Positions 1-5,999 of a stretch of DNA of 9,796 bases are shown piece by piece. Location: contig CAYLSO010000190.1 of the NCBI GenBank assembly GCA_964386525.1, positions 1-9,796 on the forward strand. The letters run 5' to 3'. The position numbers and the translations under genes were made by a program. The stretch's first letter is position 1. Each line of letters opens with the position of its first letter. This stretch comes from CAYLSO01 sp964386525 (lineage in GTDB: Bacteria; Eisenbacteria; RBG-16-71-46; DASYSL01). The notes under the pieces are model-generated. The model saw only the letters and a program-made list of their open reading frames with translations. It was not told the origin of the DNA and searched no databases.

Positions 1-1109
1 TCGTACGGCGCGATGGTGCCGGGGACCAGGGTGCTTTCCCAGACGTAGATCTTCGAGCTGACGTCCGTCAGGAGCGCGCCGTCGGTCGGCGTCGTGTCGG
101 TGAGGATCCCGAAGGTGCCGCCTTGCGGCGTGGGCGGTCCCAGGAAGACCTCGCCCTGGCCGTTCCACTGGTAGACCCGGATGTAGTCCACGTACATCGT
201 GCCCGGGAACGGCATCGTGACCGGCAGGCCGCTGCCGGGATTGCCGAGCTGGTAGGCGTCGGTGACCGCGCCGCCGATAGCCAGGTTGGCGATCAGGTAG
301 AACGGCTGCCGGAACTCCTCGGCGTCGCTGCCGATGGTGAAGGGCTCTGCGAAGAGGTCGTGCTCGACGCCGTCATCGAGGACGGTCAGGCGCATCGTGT
401 TCTCGTCCCAGTACAGCCGGTACGTCAGAAAGCGTCCGACAAGGGGGCTCGCGTAGCTGTAGTAGGGGCGGCAGTAGTTGTCGTCCGGATCCCAGGAGAG
501 GCTGGCGGCGCCCGACGGGTTCTCGGGCGTGACGGCGGAGACGGCATAGAAAATCGCGTTCGCGCCCGCCATCTGGTTGACCGTCGAGTTGTCCAGGCCG
601 TTGCCGCCGTTGTGGGTGTCGTGCAGGTCCCGAAACGCCTTCTTGAGTCCCATCTCCATCATGTCGATCTCGCCACAACGGGGCCAGGCGTAGTTGGCCG
701 TGCCCAGTAGCCAGACGGCGGGCCAGCCGCCCAGATCGAGATCCGGCACCCAGACGCGGGCCTCGATCAAGCCGTACTTGACGGCGACGTGCGACTTGCT
801 GAACACCTTGCCCGACGTGTAGAGGAGGGGGTTGCCCCATTGATCGACGATGCCCGGGCCGCTCTCCTGCTTGGCGATGATGCGCAGAGCCTTGTTGCCC
901 GGTTCACCGGGAACGTCCGCGATGTCGACGTTCTCGTTCCGGTAGTACTCCAGCTCGCCGTTGCCCCAGCCCCAGCTGCCGTTGCCGATGACCTTGATCC
1001 AATTGTCCAGGTTGTTGAAGTTCTCTTCCCAGATCAGGCTGCCGACCTGGGCGGAGGCCTCACTGGTGGCGAGCGCGAGCCCGAATACGACGATGAGGAT
1101 CTTCCGCAT
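1..1109 (-). CDS. Secreted GH16 endo-beta-glucanase (laminarinase-like), 3' end outside window
   Basis: The gene starts at ATG 1107-1109 and stays open for 369 codons to the window edge, so the C-terminus is missing. AGGGGAG lies five bases upstream of the start. Residues 1-20 form a signal peptide (hydrophobic ILIVVFGLALA, cleavage after ASA). The catalytic domain spans about residues 25-316. It holds GGWPAVWLLG (127-136) and the GH16 signature EIDMME at 147-152, with E147 as expected nucleophile, D149 as helper and E152 as acid/base. It ends in LIANLAIGG (272-280) and MYVDYIRVYQW (305-315). From about residue 330 a second region begins (GTFGILTDTTP, then IYVWESTLVPG), a style I associate with an accessory or carbohydrate-binding module after GH16. 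Family knowledge predicts hydrolysis of beta-1,3 or mixed-linked glucans outside the cytoplasm; laminarin is the likeliest substrate but specificity cannot be read here. The segment at 160-225 (DTHNGGNGLDNS, then WDPDDNYCRPYYSYA) differs from the usual GH16 H-x-H loops. Confidence 0.93.
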   Translation of the reverse strand, partial: MRKILIVVFGLALATSEASAQVGSLIWEENFNNLDNWIKVIGNGSWGWGNGELEYYRNENVDIADVPGEPGNKALRIIAKQESGPGIVDQWGNPLLYTSGKVFSKSHVAVKYGLIEARVWVPDLDLGGWPAVWLLGTANYAWPRCGEIDMMEMGLKKAFRDLHDTHNGGNGLDNSTVNQMAGANAIFYAVSAVTPENPSGAASLSWDPDDNYCRPYYSYASPLVGRFLTYRLYWDENTMRLTVLDDGVEHDLFAEPFTIGSDAEEFRQPFYLIANLAIGGAVTDAYQLGNPGSGLPVTMPFPGTMYVDYIRVYQWNGQGEVFLGPPTPQGGTFGILTDTTPTDGALLTDVSSKIYVWESTLVPGTIAPY

Positions 1110-1542
1110 GACATCTCCCCTGGTTCCTGGCTCCATGACCTGCTCGCGGGGATAGTACCACCGCCCGAGTCACTCCCGCGGCCGGCGGCGGGCCACGGTG
1201 GCGGACGGCCCGGGGCGGGAGGCCTCGGAGTTCCGCCCAGTTCAGTCTCGGGAAACAACAGTCCGATCACGCCGGCGCGCCTCGATGAACGGGTAGCACA
1301 GCCGGCTGTCCCGGGAGTCGCTGCTGCTGCCGGGGAGCGCTCTGCTCTCGTTGGTGAGCCCGACAGGCGCACGCGCTGACCGACCTTGAACCCGGCCTCA
1401 GAACCGGGTTCGCGATGAACGGGCGGCGGCCGCATTCACCGATGCATTCGCGATCAGGGAAGCGCATAATGCGGCCACCGTTCCAGCCACACAGGGAGTC
1501 TGTTGCGGCTCGAGGAACGGTGCGGATTCCAGGAGGCCAGCT
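1110..1542. promoter_or_regulatory. Divergent intergenic region between GH16 and sugar-binding gene
   Basis: No convincing gene is present in these 433 bases. Both flanking genes are read outward, so both promoters should lie here. For the GH16 gene, a -10-like TACTAT sits on the minus strand at 1152-1157, 43 bases before the start, but no matching -35 box is visible. For the plus-strand gene, CATAAT at 1465-1470 is -10-like, again without a clear -35. An 8-bp perfect hairpin lies at 1388-1411, and the 11-mer CGATGAACGGG occurs twice (1283-1293 and 1413-1423). The promoter calls are weak; the hairpin and direct repeat are directly visible. Confidence 0.4.
1388..1411. repeat. Inverted repeat, 8-bp stem
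   Basis: GAACCCGG at 1388-1395 pairs perfectly with CCGGGTTC at 1404-1411 around an 8-base loop. It lies about 130 bases before the sugar-binding gene, with no T-run behind it, so it fits a leader structure or protein-binding palindrome better than a terminator. It ends two bases before the second CGATGAACGGG copy. Confidence 0.5.
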
Positions 1543-2163
1543 ATGTCCTTGAGACCAGTTTCCATCGTCGTGGCAGCCGCGCTCGTTCTGTGTGCGGGTG
1601 CTGCCCAGGCTGCGCCCGTAGAACTTGCCGTCAACGGCGGGTTCGAGACGGGGACCCTCGCGGGGTGGAGCCTCTTCCCCTCGGCACCGGGCCAGATCGC
1701 CATCGTCTCCCCGGGTAGTTCGAGCGTCTTCGCGGTCGAACTCAATAACGTGCAGACCACCTCCGCCTGCTTGATCAAGAATGCCAACATCGGAGTCGGC
1801 GTCGTCCTGCCCGGTGACCCCATCACCATCTCCTTCGACGCGAGGGGCAGGACCGCAGAGGGTGGCGTGGCATTCGCCGAGTTTTTCTCTGAGATCAGCG
1901 GCGGCGGCGTCTCGAAGTCGCAGATCCTCGGCGGCGCACCGCTCGCTCTCGATGCCAACCCGGGTACCTGGAAGCACTTCAGCTTCACGACCACAGCCGG
2001 GCCCGACGTCTCCGGTGGCGTCACGCTGCAACTGACGGCCACGACCGGAGCGGCCCCGGGGAGCGTGGCGCTGCTCTATTATGACAACGCCAGTGTGACG
2101 GTGGAGAAAGCCGTGCCGGTGGAGCCGACGACCTGGGGCGAGATCAAGAACGTGTACAGGTAA
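1543..2163 (+). CDS. Secreted carbohydrate-binding-module-like protein with TWG-type C-terminal tail
   Basis: The start at 1543 has a perfect AGGAGG (1531-1536) six bases upstream. The protein is 206 aa. Residues 1-23 form a signal peptide (VVAAALVLCAGAAQA, then AP). Residues 26-188 look like one galactose-binding-like jelly-roll of the CBM4/9-like type: it opens with LAVNGGFETGTLAGWSLF (28-45), a classic start of such modules, and ends with ALLYYDNASVTVE, the usual last strand. No catalytic domain is present, so the likely role is binding of a polysaccharide or surface glycan outside the cytoplasm; the ligand is unknown. Residues 191-206 form a linker and the tail PTTWGEIKNVYR, which reads like a short terminal sorting or anchoring sequence rather than part of the fold. 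It is divergent from the GH16 gene, which suggests but does not prove joint work on beta-glucans. Domain class is moderately sure, exact family is not. Confidence 0.85.
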   Translation: MSLRPVSIVVAAALVLCAGAAQAAPVELAVNGGFETGTLAGWSLFPSAPGQIAIVSPGSSSVFAVELNNVQTTSACLIKNANIGVGVVLPGDPITISFDARGRTAEGGVAFAEFFSEISGGGVSKSQILGGAPLALDANPGTWKHFSFTTTAGPDVSGGVTLQLTATTGAAPGSVALLYYDNASVTVEKAVPVEPTTWGEIKNVYR

Positions 2164-2167
2164 ACGG

Positions 2168-2184
2168 CTCCGGATCCTCCGGAG
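2168..2184 (+). terminator. Possible terminator hairpin after the sugar-binding gene
   Basis: CTCCGG (2168-2173) pairs with CCGGAG (2179-2184) around a 5-base loop, beginning four bases after the TAA stop. There is no T-run afterwards, so intrinsic termination here is uncertain; the position is the main argument. Confidence 0.35.
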
Positions 2185-2252
2185 AATCTACTGCAGGAGT
2201 ATCGTCAGCTCGGCTGGAGCCGACTGGTGATGATCGTACGCCTGCTCGAACG

Positions 2253-2276
2253 CGGCCGGGGCAATGTCCCCGGCCG
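2253..2276. terminator. Strong GC hairpin, possible two-way terminator
   Basis: CGGCCGGGG (2253-2261) pairs perfectly over 9 bp with CCCCGGCCG (2268-2276), loop CAATGT. It sits between two converging genes, where a structure serving both strands would be useful. No T-run follows on either strand, so it may only stabilise mRNA 3' ends. Confidence 0.45.
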
Positions 2277-2512
2277 GTTCGGGCAGGCGGTTTGTCTTAT
2301 GCCCTGCAGACCACTCGAGGGTAGCGGACCCGACGTTTGAACTGCCCCGGGTTCTCCGGAGATCTCGTTACGTGAGTGCCGCCGGATCGGCGTTCATCCA
2401 GGCTTCCTCTTCGAAGGGTTTTCGCTCTCCATCAGCTTCCCCGAGGAAGACCCGGATGGACGGCTGGGGCTACTGAACGACGTCCGGAGGAGGCACTCCT
2501 GGTGGGGGCGAA

Positions 2513-3517
2513 TCATGGGTTCACCACGGGAGTCCAGGTGGGATCCGGGTCGTAGCGTTCCATCGCGCGGAACTGGTCGAGCGTCTCCGGCCCGAGGTCC
2601 TTCTGGCAGACCACGCCGTCGTGGCTCACGATGAAGGTCATCACGCCGGTCACCGCGTAGTCCGCCGGCGCGGCGACGAGGGCGAAGCCGCCGATCATCA
2701 CGCCCTGCACGACGAAGTCCATCTCGCCCAGCGGCGCGGCCGGGCCCTGCCCCTTCAGCACCTTGAAGTAGTAGCCGTGGTACGGACTGGGCTTGGCCAC
2801 GTACCCCTCGGCGATGACCCGGGCGATCCCCTCGCCTACCGGTCCCTGCCACGTTCCATCGGGGGCCTGCCACGCCAGTCCATCCTGCTTGCCGGGGGTG
2901 CTGAGGATGCGCTGCGCGTACTGGTTCACCACCGCGCCGTCGTGCTTCTCGGAGGCGTACTCCTGCTGGGCCTCGACGTACCCATGGCATATCTCGATGG
3001 CATCGAGCTCGTTCCTCCCGATGCGGCGGTAGAGCACCTCCTGCTGGCCCGCCTTGGAATCGAACCGCCACCTGCCGCCCTCCTCGACGATGGGAATCGG
3101 CACCGGCCAGTCGTCGGGGCCGATGGACAGGAGGGCGAGCTTCGGGTTCTCGGGATCCCGGACGACCCGCATCTTCTTGCGGGCCTCCTTGGCGAAGGCG
3201 GCGCTCTGATTCTTGTCGAGCACCGGGTCTTCGGTGACCACGAGGTCCACACCGTCGGGCCCGAGGACCTCCTTCAAGGCCGGGATGTCGAATCGCTCGG
3301 CGGCAGAAACCAGAGCCTTGGCCGCCTTCTCGGGGCTGCTGAACGTCTTCTGTCGGACCGCAGGAGCCGGCGCGGGCGTCTCGGTGGGCTCTGCGGCACG
3401 CGAGACCGACGGCAGGAGGGATGCGCAAGCGACTCCCAGGCAGAGCCCGACCTGGACGGCGCGGGCAAGGACCCAGGAGCGAGTCCGAGTGCCGGCTCTG
3501 AGGCTCATCGTGTTCAT
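2513..3517 (-). CDS. DUF2950 family secreted protein
   Basis: The protein is 334 aa and its start ATG (3515-3517) overlaps the stop of the DUF3300 gene by ATGA; GGAGG lies inside the end of that gene, so translation is probably coupled. Residues 1-41 form a long signal peptide (hydrophobic core about 16-36, cleavage near VSRAA). The mature protein matches what I know of the DUF2950 family (PF11453) along its whole length: FSSPEKAAKALVSAAERFD (59-77), RIGRNELDAIEICHGYVEAQ (165-184), YHGYYFKVLKGQGPAAP (246-262), and GGFALVAAPADYAVTG (276-291) followed by TFIVSHDGVVCQKDLG. Length is normal for the family. No enzyme motif is recognised and the family's function is unknown; a periplasmic or outer-surface role follows from the signal peptide. 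DUF2950 and DUF3300 genes are often neighbours in other genomes, to my knowledge. An alternative start three codons in (Met4) is possible but has poorer spacing. Confidence 0.93.
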   Translation of the reverse strand: MNTMSLRAGTRTRSWVLARAVQVGLCLGVACASLLPSVSRAAEPTETPAPAPAVRQKTFSSPEKAAKALVSAAERFDIPALKEVLGPDGVDLVVTEDPVLDKNQSAAFAKEARKKMRVVRDPENPKLALLSIGPDDWPVPIPIVEEGGRWRFDSKAGQQEVLYRRIGRNELDAIEICHGYVEAQQEYASEKHDGAVVNQYAQRILSTPGKQDGLAWQAPDGTWQGPVGEGIARVIAEGYVAKPSPYHGYYFKVLKGQGPAAPLGEMDFVVQGVMIGGFALVAAPADYAVTGVMTFIVSHDGVVCQKDLGPETLDQFRAMERYDPDPTWTPVVNP

Positions 3518-4782
3518 CTCCGACCTCCGCCGCCACCACGCGAGCCCATGCTGGAGGCGCCGCGCGAGCTGCTGGCGCGGGCGCTGCTGCCGCTGTAGCC
3601 GCTGGAACCGCCGCTGAAACCACCGCTGGGCTTCGAGGCGCTGCTCTGCGGGACGTTACGGCTGGCGGTCTGGGCTCCACCCGCGCCGCTCCCGGTCCCG
3701 CTGCCGCGATTCATCGTGCTCGGCGCAGCAGCGTTGGCCCCCGCGCCGCCCGCCTTGCTGCTGGCGCTGCCCGGCTGCCGCGCGGGCTGCTGGCCGGCGC
3801 TCGCCTGGCGGTTGCCGGCCGAGGCGCCGCTCTTGGTGCCGCCGTACTTGTTCGCCGTGTTCTGGTTCGGGTAAGGCGTCCCGCCGCGATGCTGCGAGTT
3901 GTGCTGCCAGTTGTTGCCGCCGCCGCTGCCGCCGCTGCGGTTCACGTTGCGATTGATCTGGTTGTAGTTGTTGTTCACGTTGATGTTGACGTTGTTCCCT
4001 CCCCAGCCGCAGCCACAGCAGGAGCCGCCCCAGTAGGCCGAGTGCCACATGACGCCCACGGTGAAAGCCATGAAATAGGCGCCCGGGGGCGGGGGCGGGG
4101 GGTAGTAGATCGGCGGGTACGGATAGACGGGGGGCCCGTAAACGACCGTCGGGCTGTAGGTCGGCACGTAGATGACCTCGGGATTCGCGGGCACCACGAC
4201 GATCACCGTATCCTTCTCGACGACCTTCGTCTCGACCTTCTGCTGCTCGTTGGACTCCAGAGTGCCTTTGTCCTTGGCCTTCTTGCGCATCCGCTGGACG
4301 GCGTCCATGACGTCGCCCTGCTGGGCGAGGAAGGCGTTGCCGAGGTCCGTGGTCCACTGGATGTCGTCCGCGAGCCGCTTCGCCAGGTCGGGAAACGCAG
4401 CCATCGACTGGATGCTCGGGTCCCAGGGCTGCTTGGCGACCGAATCGGCCAGCGCCTTGTCCTTGAGATCCGGGTGCTTCGCGACCCACTGCTGGAGCTG
4501 GACGATCTCGATCGGGTAGGTGGAAGCGACGAGCGTCTGCGCCAGGAGATCGTCGGGGTAGAGGGCGATCGGAGCCACGAGCGATTCGAGTTGCTCGGGG
4601 GGGATCTTCGCCGCGGGCGGCGCGGCCGCGGCGGCCGGGGCAGGGGGCGCCGGCGGCGCCTTCGCCGCCTCCTGCGCGAGGACCACGCCCTCACCAGGCA
4701 CGAGCAAGACCGCGCAGCAGATGGCCAGGAGGTTTCGCAGGATCCGGGTCAAAGACTTGGGTTGAGAGGTCTTCAGCTTCAT
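3514..4782 (-). CDS. DUF3300 family secreted protein with Gly/Ser/Asn-rich tail
   Basis: The start chosen is ATG 4780-4782 (422 aa), because it is followed directly by a signal peptide (RNLLAICCAVLLVPGEGVVLA, about 16-36) and preceded by AAAGGGAG; the same frame is open further upstream to 4929 but that extension is Arg-rich and unlike a coding start. Residues 40-58 are an Ala/Pro linker. The DUF3300 core (PF11737) covers about 60-215: LVAPIALYPDDLLAQTLVAS (69-88), WVAKHPDLKDKAL, QPWDPSIQSMAAFPDLAKRL (118-137), and NPEVIYVPTYSPTVVYGPP (200-218). A Pro/Tyr-rich stretch (219-234) and GAYFMAFTVGVMWHSAYWGG follow, then a cysteine cluster SCCGCGWGG (254-262), an Asn-rich segment (263-281) and a disordered Gly/Ser/Ala/Arg tail to 422. 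The function of the family is unknown. The tail could be disordered surface-exposed or nucleic-acid or glycan-contacting; that is inference. The stop overlaps the next start by 4 bases. Confidence 0.93.
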   Translation of the reverse strand: MKLKTSQPKSLTRILRNLLAICCAVLLVPGEGVVLAQEAAKAPPAPPAPAAAAAPPAAKIPPEQLESLVAPIALYPDDLLAQTLVASTYPIEIVQLQQWVAKHPDLKDKALADSVAKQPWDPSIQSMAAFPDLAKRLADDIQWTTDLGNAFLAQQGDVMDAVQRMRKKAKDKGTLESNEQQKVETKVVEKDTVIVVVPANPEVIYVPTYSPTVVYGPPVYPYPPIYYPPPPPPGAYFMAFTVGVMWHSAYWGGSCCGCGWGGNNVNINVNNNYNQINRNVNRSGGSGGGNNWQHNSQHRGGTPYPNQNTANKYGGTKSGASAGNRQASAGQQPARQPGSASSKAGGAGANAAAPSTMNRGSGTGSGAGGAQTASRNVPQSSASKPSGGFSGGSSGYSGSSARASSSRGASSMGSRGGGGGRR

Positions 4783-4973
4783 GACGATGGGCTCCCTTTC
4801 GCGCCGAGGTCGGGCGGGAACAGCGCACTTTCGACGCCGGCGTAGCGTAAGGCAATCCGAATCGGCGGCGCTCAAGGCACCGTAGCAGTCGTACGAGTCC
4901 CGAATCTCATTCCTGACGCGAACCGCCAAGTCAGCCTCGTCCCGCCCGCGTCTGTTTCAGGCTCCTCGCCCCA

Positions 4974-5678
4974 TCACTTGCTGTGTGCGCGGTACCCGCT
5001 GTTCTGCACGTCCACCTTGAGCTTCTGCGCGCTCATCTCCAGCGTCTTCTTGGCCGGGTAGGTCGTGCCGTCCTCCAGCGCCGCGTAGGTCACCTTCGCG
5101 GCGACCGGGCTCTTGGCCTTCTCCTGCTCCATGGCCGTCGTGATCGCGACCGACTGCAGCGCGTTCTTCGCCGTGTCCACCTCGACCACCACCTGATCTT
5201 CGGGTTTCAGATAGTCCTTGATGGTAACGCGGACCCGGCCGTCCGCGCCGGGCACGGAGACGCTGACTTTCCCGGCAGCCTTCGCGGCCTGGATGCGCGC
5301 CGGGTCGAGGGGAGAGTACTGGTCGAGGAGGGCCATCGCGCCCTTGAGAGAGGCCTCCAGTTCGGCCTTCTTGGACTCGACGACTTTAGCCTTGAGTCCC
5401 CGCTTCTTCCCCTCCTTCGCGTCCGCGGCGACGGGCACCTTCTGGAGCTTGCCTTCGGCGCCGTAGTAGCACTGATACTGCTGGCGGACCTTCTCCTCGC
5501 CGCTCAGCGAGAGGGCGACGGTCTCGACCCACTCGTACTGCCGCAACGCCGCCTGGCTGGCCGCGAAGGACTGCTTCACCATCTCGACGCGATCCTCGGG
5601 CGCGGCCGGCTGCGCCACGGCGGTGCAGGCGAGCGCAGCGAGCAACGCACCGCTGATGAGACTCATCCTAAGCCACAC
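4974..5678 (-). CDS. Secreted 234-aa protein of unknown function, first gene of the DUF3300/DUF2950 cassette
   Basis: The start is GTG 5676-5678, because AGGAGGGAGG lies at the right distance; the internal Met5 (5664-5666) would leave that site too far away. Residues 1-22 form a signal peptide (MSLISGALLAALACTAVA, cleavage before Q23). The mature chain is Lys/Glu/Ala-rich: an N-terminal helix (SFAASQAALRQYEWVETV, 37-54), a beta segment with a Cys at 70 (QQYQCYYGAEGKLQKVPV), a basic KEGKKRGLKAKVVESKK stretch (88-104), a helix (105-121), and C-terminal strands such as VTIKDYLKPEDQVVVEVD (151-168) and AKVTYAALEDGTTYPAKKT (194-212). I recognise the general type from envelope proteins found next to DUF3300/DUF2950 genes; the strand pattern faintly recalls LolA/outer-membrane lipoprotein-sorting folds, but this is not established. 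It is 191 bases upstream of DUF3300 on the same strand, so may share its transcript. Confidence 0.88.
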   Translation of the reverse strand: MWLRMSLISGALLAALACTAVAQPAAPEDRVEMVKQSFAASQAALRQYEWVETVALSLSGEEKVRQQYQCYYGAEGKLQKVPVAADAKEGKKRGLKAKVVESKKAELEASLKGAMALLDQYSPLDPARIQAAKAAGKVSVSVPGADGRVRVTIKDYLKPEDQVVVEVDTAKNALQSVAITTAMEQEKAKSPVAAKVTYAALEDGTTYPAKKTLEMSAQKLKVDVQNSGYRAHSK

Positions 5679-5683
5679 GGTGA

Positions 5684-5693
5684 CCTCCCTCCT
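5684..5693 (-). promoter_or_regulatory. Ribosome binding site deciding the GTG start of the 234-aa gene
   Basis: On the minus strand the bases read AGGAGGGAGG and end five bases before GTG 5676-5678. The in-frame ATG four codons later would be 17 bases away, so GTG is the better start. Confidence 0.7.
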
Positions 5694-5769
5694 GTGATTG
5701 CAAGCCCCGGGCGGGCTGATTCTCTACGGGAAACTCTCGGGTCGGTTCTGTCCGAGGACAGGTGGTTCG

Positions 5770-5798
5770 TGGATACGCTGGCTGGCCATGCGTGTCAA
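5770..5798 (-). promoter_or_regulatory. Sigma70-type promoter for the 234-aa/DUF3300/DUF2950 cassette
   Basis: On the minus strand a perfect TTGACA (-35, 5793-5798) is followed by a 17-base spacer and TATCCA (-10, 5770-5775). Transcription would begin near 5763, leaving a leader of about 85 bases before the GTG start. The -35 box and spacing are ideal, the -10 box is only partly consensus, so this is a good but unproven call. Confidence 0.6.
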
Positions 5799-5814
5799 GC
5801 GCCCACTGCACCGA

Positions 5815-5836
5815 GGGCCCCGAGGTCTCGGGGCCC
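5815..5836. repeat. Perfect inverted repeat, 10-bp arms
   Basis: GGGCCCCGAG (5815-5824) and CTCGGGGCCC (5827-5836) are exact reverse complements separated by GT. As RNA this gives a 9-bp stem with a 4-base loop. It starts 16 bases upstream of the -35 box of the minus-strand promoter. No terminator role is expected between two divergent genes. Confidence 0.6.
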
Positions 5837-5849
5837 GGCCCGGGAGTCC

Positions 5850-5903
5850 GCATGCCCGAGCCGCGGCGCTCCCTCGCCGCGCCGCGGCTCCTCGGTGGCA
5901 TGC
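5850..5903. repeat. Large interrupted inverted repeat
   Basis: The outer arms GCATGCC (5850-5856) and GGCATGC (5897-5903) and the inner arms GAGCCGCGGCG (5858-5868) and CGCCGCGGCTC (5880-5890) are perfect complements, 18 bp in total. They are separated by an asymmetric internal bulge (1 and 6 bases) and an 11-base loop. The right outer arm is placed where a -35 box would sit for the TAGACT box at 5919-5924. Confidence 0.6.
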
Positions 5904-5999
5904 CGGGGTGGTTTCGCATAGACTGCGGCCCGCGAGCGCGTTCCGCCGCCGGATCGGCAGCGGGGCGCCGACGCCGACCGACCACGCCGAGGAGGGGGA

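Larger units (their letters stand above)
2164..2512. other. Convergent intergenic region with hairpins
   Basis: This 349-base gap lies between the ends of two converging genes. It contains a 6-bp hairpin directly after the plus-strand stop (2168-2184), a 9-bp hairpin (2253-2276), and a 10-bp palindrome TCTCCGGAGA at 2353-2362. Near the right end, one frame (codons in phase with 2341) is open and mildly protein-like but has no start codon. An ATG-started frame at 2264-2476 begins in a hairpin loop with no ribosome site and was not accepted as a gene. Confidence 0.5.

Noticed and set aside
123..1379. Two plus-strand frames (123-710 and 789-1379) in the GH16 region
   Set aside because: They are antisense shadows of the GH16 gene, whose EIDMME motif and signal peptide on the minus strand are clear.
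1388..1425. TTCGCGATGAA after a hairpin, considered as part of a tRNA
   Set aside because: No T-arm of proper length, acceptor stem or anticodon arm can be drawn around it.
2264..2476. 70-codon plus-strand ORF in the convergent gap
   Set aside because: Its ATG is in the loop of the 9-bp hairpin, it lacks a ribosome site, and its Ser/Arg-rich product is not protein-like.
2621..3598. 325-codon open frame on the plus strand opposite DUF2950
   Set aside because: Antisense shadow rich in Leu, Arg, His and Gly, with no ribosome site; the sense gene is certain.
2394..3680. 428-codon open frame on the minus strand across the DUF2950 gene
   Set aside because: It is a second frame of the DUF2950 gene and the end of DUF3300; the product is Arg/Gly-rich, while the other frame has a signal peptide and full family match.
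3889..4845. 318-codon open frame on the plus strand opposite DUF3300
   Set aside because: Shadow of the low-complexity DUF3300 tail (runs of Val, Ala, Arg); no ribosome site or domain.
4983..5921. 312-codon open frame on the plus strand opposite the 234-aa gene
   Set aside because: Leu/Arg/His-rich antisense frame that runs through the promoter region; the minus-strand gene has signal peptide, ribosome site and promoter.
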